NCBI GenBank assembly: GCA_030447745.1
Contig: JAUJOH010000002.1
Coordinates: forward strand, 289,848 to 353,847
Source: Chloroflexota bacterium
Lineage (GTDB): Bacteria > Chloroflexota > Limnocylindria > Limnocylindrales > CSP1-4
Direction of reading: 5' to 3'
DNA: 64,000 nt
Shown in pieces: positions 50,727-59,578 of this stretch. Every line of letters begins with the position of its first letter. The first letter of the stretch is position 1. A program made the position numbers and the translations under genes. The notes beneath the pieces were generated by a model. The model ran no database searches. It was not told the DNA's origin and worked only from the letters and a program-made list of their open reading frames with translations.

Positions 50727-51335
50727 TCAGCGGCGAAGGCGGAGAAGCCCGGCCGCGATCCCGAAGGCGGCCCCGAACGCCACGGCGCCGCGCCAGTCGA
50801 GCACCGGCCGGACCGACCCCTCCACCCGGGCGGCGATCAGGAACAGCACGTTGGTCCCCTCCTCGATCTCGGCGCGTGCCGCGACCACCGACTGGACGAA
50901 CGCCTGCTCCAACTCGACCTCCCGCGCCAACACCAGGTTGGCGGCGCCCTGACGGACCTCCACCTCGCCGGCGAATGCGGCTCCGATCCCGCCGAGCTCG
51001 ACCGACACGCGGTCTGCGCGAGCAAGTCCGATGCCGCCCATCGAGACGCTGACGTCCTCTCCCTCGGCCCGACCGATCCCGCCGCGCGTCACCTGGATCG
51101 TGGTGGCAGTGGCGGCCGGGAGCCCGTCCCCCTCGATGAGCGTCACGTCGCCCGACGTCACGGTTTCGCCGCGCGTCGCTCCGCCCGCGTCCTTGCCGGC
51201 CTCGCGGCGGCTGTCCGGTGTCCCGGCACGGACATCGGCGACGACTCCGCCCGCCTGCTCGGCGGCCTCGATGGCCGCCGAGCGCTCCCCGCCGGCCGGG
51301 TCGCGGCTCTCGATCTCGTCGGTTCGGTCGGCCAT
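50727..51335 (-). CDS. Hypothetical protein with short repeats (GGIG/A motifs) and C-terminal hydrophobic segment
   Basis: VTRGGIGRAEGEDVSVSMGGIGLARADRVSVELGGIGAAFAGEVEVRQGAANLVLAREVELEQAFVQSVVAARAEIEEG...GAVAFGAAFGIAAGLLRLRR. Confidence 0.65.
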   Translation of the reverse strand: MADRTDEIESRDPAGGERSAAIEAAEQAGGVVADVRAGTPDSRREAGKDAGGATRGETVTSGDVTLIEGDGLPAATATTIQVTRGGIGRAEGEDVSVSMGGIGLARADRVSVELGGIGAAFAGEVEVRQGAANLVLAREVELEQAFVQSVVAARAEIEEGTNVLFLIAARVEGSVRPVLDWRGAVAFGAAFGIAAGLLRLRR

Positions 51336-51470
51336 GGTTCGTCCCTCGATCGTGCGGTTGGCTGTGCGCCGGCGACGGCCGGTGGTCGCGTCCAGCCTAG
51401 CGCGCCGCTCCGAGTGCCGGCGTCGGATCGGGGGCGGGCGGCGCGGGCCCGGGAACCGCGACCCTCAGGG

Positions 51471-52355
51471 TCAGCCAGATCGGCGGCCTCGGCCGGTGCT
51501 CCCGCGCCACCGGCCCGCGCGTTGCCGCCTCAAACGGAGCCCCGTGCGACGCCGACGCAGCTGGTCCCAGCGAAGCTGCACCACGACGAGGAGCGCCTCG
51601 ACGACGATCCGGCGTGACATCTTGGACTGGCCGACGCGGCGGTCACGGAACACGATCGGGATCTCCGTCAGCCGCGCGCCGGCACGCGACGCGCGATACG
51701 TCATCTCGATCTGGAACGCGTAACCGCCCGCGTGGACGCCGGCGAAGGGGATCGCCTCCAGCGTCGCAGCACGCCACGCCTTGAACCCGCCCGTCAGGTC
51801 GTGGGGCGCGAGTCGCAGGACCGCCCGCGCGAACTGCGATCCGCCCCGGGAGACCAGCCGTCGCCACAGTCCCCACTCGGTGACGCCCCCGCCGCGCGTG
51901 TAGCGCGAGCCGATGACGAGGTCGGCGGCGTCGCCGACGACTGACGAGACGAGCTCGGGTAACACGGCGGGGTCGTGCGACCAGTCGGCGTCCATCTGCA
52001 CGACGACGCGGGCCCCGCCCTCGAGCGCGACCCGGAAGCCATCGAGGTAGGCGCGGCCGAGCCCCCGCTTCCCGGGTCGATGGCGCACCCGGATCCGGTC
52101 GTCGTCACGGGCCAGGCGGTCGGCGAGCTGACCCGTCCCGTCCGGGGAGTTGTCGTCGACGACGAGGAGCGTGCCCGCCGGCAGGTGATGCAGGATCGCG
52201 CCCGCGATGCCCGCGAGATTGTCCGACTCGTTGAACGTGGGCAGGACGACCCACACGCCGTCGCCCGGCGCGTCGATCGCCGGCGCCGGCCGCGGGGCGG
52301 CGGCGGGGGGTGCGCCGCTCGGCCGATCCGGTTGCCGGGGCTCGTGCGACGTCAC
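51471..52355 (-). CDS. Polyprenol monophosphomannose synthase-like GT2
   Basis: GVWVVLPTFNESDNLAGIAGAILHHLPAGTLLVVDDNSPDGTGQLADRLA; VVVQMDADWSHDPAVLPELVSSV; DLTGGFKAWRAATLEAIPFAGVHAGGYAFQIEMTYRASRAGARLTEIPIVFRDRRVGQSKMS. Confidence 0.93.
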   Translation of the reverse strand: MTSHEPRQPDRPSGAPPAAAPRPAPAIDAPGDGVWVVLPTFNESDNLAGIAGAILHHLPAGTLLVVDDNSPDGTGQLADRLARDDDRIRVRHRPGKRGLGRAYLDGFRVALEGGARVVVQMDADWSHDPAVLPELVSSVVGDAADLVIGSRYTRGGGVTEWGLWRRLVSRGGSQFARAVLRLAPHDLTGGFKAWRAATLEAIPFAGVHAGGYAFQIEMTYRASRAGARLTEIPIVFRDRRVGQSKMSRRIVVEALLVVVQLRWDQLRRRRTGLRLRRQRAGRWRGSTGRGRRSG

Positions 52356-52410
52356 GCCGGCCAGTGTACGGAGCGCGACCGCCTCCGGGCGGTGACGGCG
52401 GACCGCCCGT

Positions 52411-55400
52411 CTAGCGCACGGTGACCGTCAGCGCCTGGCTGTTCGTGCCGCCGCCGGTGTCCCTGGCGGTCACGACGACCCTCGCCGGTCCGGGCGCGCC
52501 GGTGGCAACCGGGAAGCTCACGGTGTAGTCGACGGTCCCCACCTTGGTCGCCGTCTTCGTGACGGTCGCGCGTCCCTGCTGGGTGAACTGGACCTGCGGC
52601 GTCGACGCCAGCGGTTCCACCGTCCGGATGGCCAGCGTCAGCGTGCTGCCGCTGACGGGCGTGGTGGTCGACGGCTCGAGCCGGAAGGCGTCGACAAGGA
52701 CGAGACGCGTCAGGGTGATGGTTCCGTGGGCCGACCGTGCGGTGAGGACGACCCGGTACCAGCCGCGCGGTGCCAGCGCGCCGAGGGCGGTCCTGCCGTT
52801 CCAGACCCACGACCACGTGCCGGCCTGGAGGGCGCGGCCGGCCCACGCCGTCGTCACCAGTCGGTTGTCGCGCGTAACGACACGCAGGGTCGTCGTCGCC
52901 GGCCCAGCCAGCCGGAAGGAGGCGGTCGACGCCCGCGCCAGGGCGTCGCCGTCATGGGGAAAGAACATGGCCGGCGACCACGTCGGCGCGGAGGCCGTGC
53001 GGTCGACCACGACGGGCACGTCACGGACCGTCCGGTTCCCGGCCGCGTCGACCACGTCCACCCGGAAGGTGTACGCGCCGTTCGGGACGGGGGCGCCGGC
53101 GGCGTCCGTGCCGTTCCAGGTGATCCCACCTGTCGAGCCGGCGGTCCACGTCGCAACCACGCTCGTGCCCTTGCGGATCGAGGCCTTGCCGGACACCGAC
53201 TCGCGGGCGGACCAGGCCAGGCTCGCCGTCTCGTAGACGCCGTCGCCATTCGGCGAGAACAGGCCCGGCGTCACGGTCGCGTTGACGGTGACGCGGGTCG
53301 TGTCGAGCGTCACGTCCCACGTGTCGGACGCCCGGTTGCCGCCCGCGTCCGACGCCCAGAGCGTGATCCGGTAGCGGCCGTCAGCGGCGACGGCGCCGGC
53401 GTTCGTTCGACCATCCCACGACCACGACGCCTTGGCGCCTGCGCCGGTGACGGATCGGACCGCAGTGCCGCCGGCGAGCGGGACGACCGATGCACCCCAG
53501 CTCGACGTGCCGGCGGCCGTGACGCCGACCGTGACACTGTCGAGGACGCCGTCACCGTTCGGCGAGAAGGCGGCAGTGCTGACGGTCGATGCGGTGATCG
53601 CCGGGGCGGCCGTGTCAACCACGACGCCGAAGGCGCCGATCTGGGCAGCAGTCGTCGGCCGGCTCGACGGCGCGGAGTACGCAACGCCCGCGGCCGAGGC
53701 GGCAAGCGCGACGACGTACTGGCCGTCGGGCACGCGCACGCCGGCGACGGTTCCGTTCCAGGTGGCGAGCTGTGCGCCGGCTGCGGTCCGCGCCACCGGG
53801 ACCGTTCCGACCAGGGTGCCGTCAGTGCGGAAGACCTTCAGCGCGACGCTGTCGAAGGTCATCGCGTTGGTCCAGCGGATGGAGAGGCCGTCGCGCCGGC
53901 CGTCTCCGTTGGGCGAGAACGTCCGACCCGCAACATCGGTCGTGGGGTCGCCCGGCGCGTAGTCACGCAGGCCGGCGTTGACCACCGTGCTGTTCGGCGC
54001 GCGGTCCGCCTTCAGCCACGTCTGACCCGAGCCACCCTGCGCGACCCAGAACGTCGGGGGCGCCGCGACCGGCCGCCACTCGCGGAGTGGCCCGACGACC
54101 TGCCACCACCGGTAGCCGTCGGCCGAGACGGGCCCGCCGACGACGGCAAGGATGTCGCCCCGGTGCACCTCGCCGAGCTTGGTCGCCCGGGTCGTGGCAC
54201 CGGAGCGCATGGAGAGGCCGTCGGTGGCGACGAGCCCAAAGCCGCCGACGGCGAGCGCGGGTGATGCCTGCCACGTCGAGGAGACGTTCCAGGGGCTGAC
54301 ATTGCCCTTGGTGTCCGTGGCGCGGACCCGGAACGCGTAGCCGCGCCCGTTTCGACCCAGGTAGACGTCGGACGTTCTGGTCGTGGCCGTCAGCCACCCC
54401 GCGAAAGCACCGCCGTCGATCGACACCTGTACGTCCCATGACTTGATCCCGCTGGCGTCGGCGCCGTTCCAGCTGACGATAAAGCCGGCATCCCGCTGGC
54501 GGGCCGCGAGGACCTTGACGCCGGCCGTCGGCGCGGTCGTATCGGCGACGTTCGCGAACTTCTCGGCGAGCGCCTGGTTGAGCTCGGTTCGGCCGTCGTC
54601 GTACCCCAACGCCCACATCCCGGCCCCGGCGAGGCGGTATCGGTTGACGAGGTCGTACTTCTGCTTGAGCGAGACGGCGTCGTCGTACCAGAGCTGCCGC
54701 CAGGCGGTCACGCAGCCATAGGTCGTCGTGCAGTTCTCGCGACGGTACGCGACGTACGGGCTCTGCTCGACGGAGTCCCACCGGCGACCGTGGGTGGCGG
54801 CAAGCTTGGCGGCGCTGGAATAGATGACCGTCGCGGATGTGCCGTTCTTCGCGCCGGAGATGTTCTGTGCATGCGCGAGGTCGGTGTCCGTCGACCAGAC
54901 GCGCCCGTAGTAGGGCACGCCGAGGATCAGGCGCGAGGCCGGGACGCGTGCCGTGAAGGCGTTCAGGGTGTCGGTGATGTCGTACCCCGGGCCCTGGAGC
55001 GGGTCGATCGAGCCGACGGGGTTCGAGCTTGCGATCCGGTAGTCGTAGCCCATGATGAAGATGGCGTCGGCGCCGCCGGGCGCCGTCGCGGCCTCGAGCG
55101 GGTAGTTGCCGATGTACCCGGTCGTGTCGAAGCTCAGGTGATAGCCCGGTGCCAGCCGGTCGAGTTCAGCCCGAACGGTCCGGACGAACGCCGTGAACTC
55201 GTCGGCGTAGCCGCTGGCGATGGGCTCGAAGTCGATGTTGATCCCGTCGGCGCCACGGTCGCGCACCGCCGCAGCGGCCTGGCGGGCGAGATTCAGCCGC
55301 GCGGTGGGATTGCCGAGCAGGGCCGCCTGGTTCGACGCCTGGGACGCCGTCCAGGCGAACATCGTGAGCGTCAGCGTCACGCGCGTGCCGGCCGAGTGCG

Positions 55401-56157
55401 CGGCATTGATCACGTTGGTCAGGCGGGCGCTTGTCCAGCCGCCCCAGCCGGTCGTGATGCTGCCGTCCGCGTTCCGCTTCAGGAGGTTGCCGTCACGGTC
55501 GGCCCCCACGCTGAAGTAGGCGATCGTCGAGAGCACCCGGTAGTCGAGCACCGTCGCACTGTCGGAGAGTTCCCAGTACGGGAGGAACCCGTAGACCTGC
55601 CGGGACAGGGTGGTGGCGCCCGGCGCCGCCGTCGCGTCGCCGGCCGGCCGCCTCGCGACCGCGCCCTCGGCCGGTTGCACGTCGCTGGGTGCGACGGCCG
55701 GGGCGTCCACCGGGGCGTCCACCGGGGCGTCGCCGGTCTCCGTCTCCGCCGATTCGCTGCCCTGCGGGGCCGCCGCCATCTGCGCGCCGGTCGCGCGCCC
55801 CGCGGGAAGAGCTCGTGGGCTCACGCCCCCGACCGGCGTGCGATCGCCGGCGCGGGGAGTGAACGGAACGTCGACGCGACCGCCGGGCTTGAAGGCGATC
55901 CGGTCGGCGGCGTGCGCCTGGGCCTCCTCGTAGTGGATCCCGGGCCCCTCGGGCTCCCCGCCGGTCGCGGGCGGAGCCTGGGCGAGCCGCACCGCGGCGG
56001 GCGTCTCCGGCGATGCGGCAGGCCTCGCGGCGACGGGCGCTGTGGCGAGGATCTGGGCGACGACGGTGACCGCGACCAGCACGGCGACGCGAGGGCCGTG
56101 GCCGCGCGTCGAGCGGCGGGAAAGGTGGTGGCTGCGACGGATCACGATGGTCCTCAT
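52411..56157 (-). CDS. Large secreted GH18-domain protein with SH3-like and multiple FlgD/Ig-like (FSPNGDG) repeats
   Basis: Signal-like N-terminus; FLPYWELSDSATVLDYRVLSTIAYFSVGADRDGNLLKR; GADGINIDFEPIASGYADEFTAFVRTVRAELD; AIFIMGYDYR; three FSPNGDG repeats; ATG at 56157 chosen within a 1726-aa open frame. Confidence 0.88.
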   Translation of the reverse strand: MRTIVIRRSHHLSRRSTRGHGPRVAVLVAVTVVAQILATAPVAARPAASPETPAAVRLAQAPPATGGEPEGPGIHYEEAQAHAADRIAFKPGGRVDVPFTPRAGDRTPVGGVSPRALPAGRATGAQMAAAPQGSESAETETGDAPVDAPVDAPAVAPSDVQPAEGAVARRPAGDATAAPGATTLSRQVYGFLPYWELSDSATVLDYRVLSTIAYFSVGADRDGNLLKRNADGSITTGWGGWTSARLTNVINAAHSAGTRVTLTLTMFAWTASQASNQAALLGNPTARLNLARQAAAAVRDRGADGINIDFEPIASGYADEFTAFVRTVRAELDRLAPGYHLSFDTTGYIGNYPLEAATAPGGADAIFIMGYDYRIASSNPVGSIDPLQGPGYDITDTLNAFTARVPASRLILGVPYYGRVWSTDTDLAHAQNISGAKNGTSATVIYSSAAKLAATHGRRWDSVEQSPYVAYRRENCTTTYGCVTAWRQLWYDDAVSLKQKYDLVNRYRLAGAGMWALGYDDGRTELNQALAEKFANVADTTAPTAGVKVLAARQRDAGFIVSWNGADASGIKSWDVQVSIDGGAFAGWLTATTRTSDVYLGRNGRGYAFRVRATDTKGNVSPWNVSSTWQASPALAVGGFGLVATDGLSMRSGATTRATKLGEVHRGDILAVVGGPVSADGYRWWQVVGPLREWRPVAAPPTFWVAQGGSGQTWLKADRAPNSTVVNAGLRDYAPGDPTTDVAGRTFSPNGDGRRDGLSIRWTNAMTFDSVALKVFRTDGTLVGTVPVARTAAGAQLATWNGTVAGVRVPDGQYVVALAASAAGVAYSAPSSRPTTAAQIGAFGVVVDTAAPAITASTVSTAAFSPNGDGVLDSVTVGVTAAGTSSWGASVVPLAGGTAVRSVTGAGAKASWSWDGRTNAGAVAADGRYRITLWASDAGGNRASDTWDVTLDTTRVTVNATVTPGLFSPNGDGVYETASLAWSARESVSGKASIRKGTSVVATWTAGSTGGITWNGTDAAGAPVPNGAYTFRVDVVDAAGNRTVRDVPVVVDRTASAPTWSPAMFFPHDGDALARASTASFRLAGPATTTLRVVTRDNRLVTTAWAGRALQAGTWSWVWNGRTALGALAPRGWYRVVLTARSAHGTITLTRLVLVDAFRLEPSTTTPVSGSTLTLAIRTVEPLASTPQVQFTQQGRATVTKTATKVGTVDYTVSFPVATGAPGPARVVVTARDTGGGTNSQALTVTVR

Positions 56158-56399
56158 CGGGGGGCGCGCCGTGAGCCGGCGTCGCGACGGTGGCTCGGGT
56201 TGCTCCACGGACCACCGGCCGCTTCTCAGGAGCCCGGCCACCGTAGGCGGATGGACGGCGGCCCCCAAGCCTGACGATGGTCCGGGCGGGGCTGGTACAG
56301 GGGCGTGTGCGGTGGTCCGTACCGGCTCGACGGCGTGGAACCCGGTGGCCGGCGGGATCGCCGGCCACCGGGGGGCGTGGTGGCGGAACCACACGGGAG

Positions 56400-57824
56400 C
56401 TACTGGAGCGGGACGATCAGTCGGGTGGCCTGCGACCGGCCGTCGGCGTCCAGCGCGCTGACCCGGAAGCTGATGGGGCCGGCGGACGACCGACGGAGCG
56501 TCACGGTCGCCTGGTAGCTGAGGTCGCTGACCCGGGTCATCACGACGGCGTACGGCGCAATGTCCGGCTGCCTGATGCCGAGGCGGACGCCGCTGGACAG
56601 CGGCTCGCTCGACGTGGCTGTGATGGTCACCTGCTGACCCCGGGCCGGCGTCGTATCGGACGAGCGGATCCTGAAGGCGTTCGCCTCGACCCACACCCGC
56701 TGGACGTATGACTGTTGCCCGTCGGTTGCCTCGACGACCGAGAGGTATCGGCCCTTCGGCGCGAACGTGCCGTCGGCCTGTCGCCCGTCCCAGGCGAAGC
56801 GGTACGTGCCGGCCGCGAGAGCGGCGCGCTCGTACCGGGTGCGCACGGGTGTCCCGTCCGCGGTCGTGACCCGCCATGTCACGGTCGCCGTGCGCGCGAG
56901 CGTGAACGACAGCGTGGTCGTCGGCGCAAACCGGTCCTCGTCGTGCGGGTAGAACCGAGCCGGCGAGGCTGCCACGCTCGAGAGCGGGTCGCCGCCGGCC
57001 GGAGCGACGGATGCGCCGGTCACCTGGTCCGTCGTCAGGGCGAGGTTGCCGCTCACGGAACGCAGGAAACCCGAGGTCGGCTGCACGAGATCCATCTGGA
57101 CGGTGTACCCCGGGCTGCGGACGGAGGCGAACTTGAAGGCGTTGGCGTGGTAGTTCGGTGACGCACGCCACATCTGGTCGATGGTCTGGTGGGTGGTGAA
57201 CAGCGACCGGATGTAGTAGGCGGGTCCCATGTGGCCGTCCGCGATGACCGCCCTGGCGCCTGCCTTGAGGAAGCCGGCCGCGTAGTTGTCCGCGCGCTGC
57301 TTGGCGACGTCGACGGTCGGCTCCGCCTGGCCCGGCTCGCCGTTGCCCGACGCGTAGCACAGGTGGTGGAGCAGCACGACCGCGTTCGGCGCCAGCGTCA
57401 CCTCCCCGCCGATGTAGTGCTCGCCGTAGTACTGGACGTTGTAGTCGCCCTGTCCGGCGACCTGGTTGAGCCCGAAGCCGTTCTGGCTGTACGGCCACGG
57501 GCTCGTGCGGTACGGGCTGGGGAAGCCGTTGCCGTGGCCCATGTAGATGACCACGGAGGCGCCCTGGATCGCGGCCTTGACGTTGGCCCACGTCGCGTTC
57601 GGGCTGTAGACCTTGACGACATTGGAGCTGTACCTGATCGCCTCGGCGTACGCGGCGTCCGCGCGGGTCCGGTACGTGGTGGTCGAGCCATGGACCGCGC
57701 CGACGATGATCACGACCTTCGGGCCCGTCGAGGCGGCGCCGGCCGCCGGCACGCCTTCGCTGGGGGCGAACGTGGCGAGGGACGCGGCGAGCGCCGCAAC
57801 GAGCGCGAAAACGAGGTTTCGCAA
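56400..57824 (-). CDS. Secreted protein with possible caspase-fold-like N-terminal domain and FlgD/Ig-like C-terminus
   Basis: TTG start 57824 after GGAGG; MRNLVFALVAALAASLATFAP signal; KVVIIVGAVHG...GASVVIYMGHGNGFPSPY...NAVVLLHHLCYASGN; C-terminal FYPHDEDRF...YRFAWDGRQADGTFAPKGRYLSVVEA. Confidence 0.75.
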   Translation of the reverse strand: MRNLVFALVAALAASLATFAPSEGVPAAGAASTGPKVVIIVGAVHGSTTTYRTRADAAYAEAIRYSSNVVKVYSPNATWANVKAAIQGASVVIYMGHGNGFPSPYRTSPWPYSQNGFGLNQVAGQGDYNVQYYGEHYIGGEVTLAPNAVVLLHHLCYASGNGEPGQAEPTVDVAKQRADNYAAGFLKAGARAVIADGHMGPAYYIRSLFTTHQTIDQMWRASPNYHANAFKFASVRSPGYTVQMDLVQPTSGFLRSVSGNLALTTDQVTGASVAPAGGDPLSSVAASPARFYPHDEDRFAPTTTLSFTLARTATVTWRVTTADGTPVRTRYERAALAAGTYRFAWDGRQADGTFAPKGRYLSVVEATDGQQSYVQRVWVEANAFRIRSSDTTPARGQQVTITATSSEPLSSGVRLGIRQPDIAPYAVVMTRVSDLSYQATVTLRRSSAGPISFRVSALDADGRSQATRLIVPLQ

Positions 57825-58082
57825 TGGTGCCTCCGGGTGCTGGGGGCCCGGGCGACCCGGGAAGGGAGGGGTGAGCGCGGCCTCAGCCTCTCGCGTGCGC
57901 CCTGGCGGCTCCATCCCGGGATGGTCCCGTCCGCACCGTCCGTTCGTCGCGCACGCCGTGGGCGGCCGGGGGCGGTCTGGTACGGTGGCGCCCGGTTGGT
58001 GCTCGCCCGCATTGCGTAGGCCGGGTCGCGGCGCGGTGCCGCGATGCGACCCCCTGTCCGCGGCCGGGGCGCCGCGGCCGCT

Positions 58083-58679
58083 TCAGCCGTTCCTGAGGCG
58101 GTCGACGAGCTCCGTCAGCGAGGAGTTGCGCCGGTCGCGCTCGGAGAGGATCGGCCGGCCATCTGGCGTCACGTCGAGCACCGGCCACGGGACACCGGCC
58201 GCCGGGTCGTCCCAGGCGAACCCGAGCTCGTCGCTGCCGTCGTACTCGTTGGTCACGAAATAGACGAGGTCGAGCGGCTCGACCGCGAGGAAGCCGTGCG
58301 CCACACCGGCGGGGATGATGACCCACTCGTCCGCTTCCAGCTCCCGCGTCTCGAGACCCGGCTCCGGTTCACCCGCGAGCATCGGCCGCACGTCGACGAG
58401 CGCGACCCACGCGCGGCCCGAGACGACCAGCCAGCGGTCGAGCTGGCGGCGGTGGAAGTGGAGGCCCCGGAGAACCCCGGCGACCGACGAGGAAAGGTTC
58501 GCCTGGACATACGCCGGCGAGGTTCCCGGCGGCGAGCCGGTGTGCGCCGGGTCGAGATCGCCTGCCTCGCTGGCCCGCCAGATCTCCCGGAGCGCGCCCC
58601 GCTCGTCCGCGTGGCGCACGACGGCACCGTAGCGGACGCCCGGCAGCCGCGACGCGGCCGGCGCGGTCGTGCCGGTCAT
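58083..58679 (-). CDS. rfbC: dTDP-4-dehydrorhamnose 3,5-epimerase family
   Basis: HADERGALREIWRAS...YVQANLSSSVAGVLRGLHFHRRQLDRWLVVSGRAWVALVDVRP...VIIPAGVAHGFLAVEPLDLVYFVTNEYDGSDELGFAWDDP. Confidence 0.92.
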   Translation of the reverse strand: MTGTTAPAASRLPGVRYGAVVRHADERGALREIWRASEAGDLDPAHTGSPPGTSPAYVQANLSSSVAGVLRGLHFHRRQLDRWLVVSGRAWVALVDVRPMLAGEPEPGLETRELEADEWVIIPAGVAHGFLAVEPLDLVYFVTNEYDGSDELGFAWDDPAAGVPWPVLDVTPDGRPILSERDRRNSSLTELVDRLRNG

Positions 58680-59578
58680 CGCGCCGCCGCCGTCCGCTGC
58701 CGAAGCAGCGCCGGGAGGTAGTCGGCGAGCGCCTGCTCCCACGGCCGCATCGGCTCGCCGGAGGGGAGCGGCGTCGGCGCAAGAACGGCATTCAGCGGCG
58801 GCGTCGACGGTCGCTGCCAGCTCGAGGCCGGGACCTCCTCGATCGTGACGCTCGTTCCGGCCTCGCGGAACAGCTCGCGGGCCCAGCCGGCACGCGAGGT
58901 GACGCCGCCGTTCACCAGATGGTGGATACCGGTCACGTCTCCCTCGCCGATGAGCTCGACGATCGCGTCCGCCACGTCGAGCGTGTACGTCGGCGAACCG
59001 TGCTCGTCGCCGACGACACGGAGCGGCGCCCCCGCCTCGCGCGCGCGTTCCGCCGCGGCCAGGATCTTGGCCGGGAAGTCGTTCCCGGGCGGGCCGAACA
59101 GCCACGCCGTCCGGGCGATCCCGAGTCGCGCCCCACGAGCCTCCGCGTACGCCGCCGCCGCCGCTCGCTCGCCCTGGAGCTTCGAGGTTCCGTAGGGGTT
59201 GATCGGCCGCGGCTGATCCTCCGGCTCGTACGGAGCCTGCCGCCGTCCGTCGAAGACCTCGTTCGTGGAGACCACGAGCAGGTCGACCCCCGCGCCGGCG
59301 CAGGCCGCCGCGAGCACGGCGGTCGCCGTGGCGTTGCGCGCTTGCGCGAGCTCAGGCTCGCGGGCGCACGCGTCGACGTCGGTCCACGCGGCGGCGTGGA
59401 TGACGACCTCCGGGCGGTCCCGGCGCAGCAGGTCGGTTGCCGACTCCGGCGTGTCGAGGTCGAAGTCTGCGCGCGTCCAGCCGAGGGGACCGGACAGCCC
59501 GGTGAACGGTGCGTCGGCCAGCGCCGCGACGAGCGCGCGGCCCAGCCGTCCGCCGGCCCCCGTGACGGCGACCCTCAT
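58676..59578 (-). CDS. rfbD: dTDP-4-dehydrorhamnose reductase
   Basis: MRVAVTGAGGRLGRALVAALADAPF; VIHAAAWTDVDACAREPELAQARNATAT; NPYGTSKLQGERAAA; IARTAWLFGPPGNDFPAKIL. Confidence 0.92.
   Translation of the reverse strand: MRVAVTGAGGRLGRALVAALADAPFTGLSGPLGWTRADFDLDTPESATDLLRRDRPEVVIHAAAWTDVDACAREPELAQARNATATAVLAAACAGAGVDLLVVSTNEVFDGRRQAPYEPEDQPRPINPYGTSKLQGERAAAAAYAEARGARLGIARTAWLFGPPGNDFPAKILAAAERAREAGAPLRVVGDEHGSPTYTLDVADAIVELIGEGDVTGIHHLVNGGVTSRAGWARELFREAGTSVTIEEVPASSWQRPSTPPLNAVLAPTPLPSGEPMRPWEQALADYLPALLRQRTAAAR

Noticed and set aside
56158-57591. N-terminal 478-codon extension of the 1726-aa ORF containing the GH18 gene
   Set aside because: Overlaps the neighbouring secreted-protein gene in another frame. 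A signal-like N-terminus starts at ATG 56157, so the extension is just open by GC bias.
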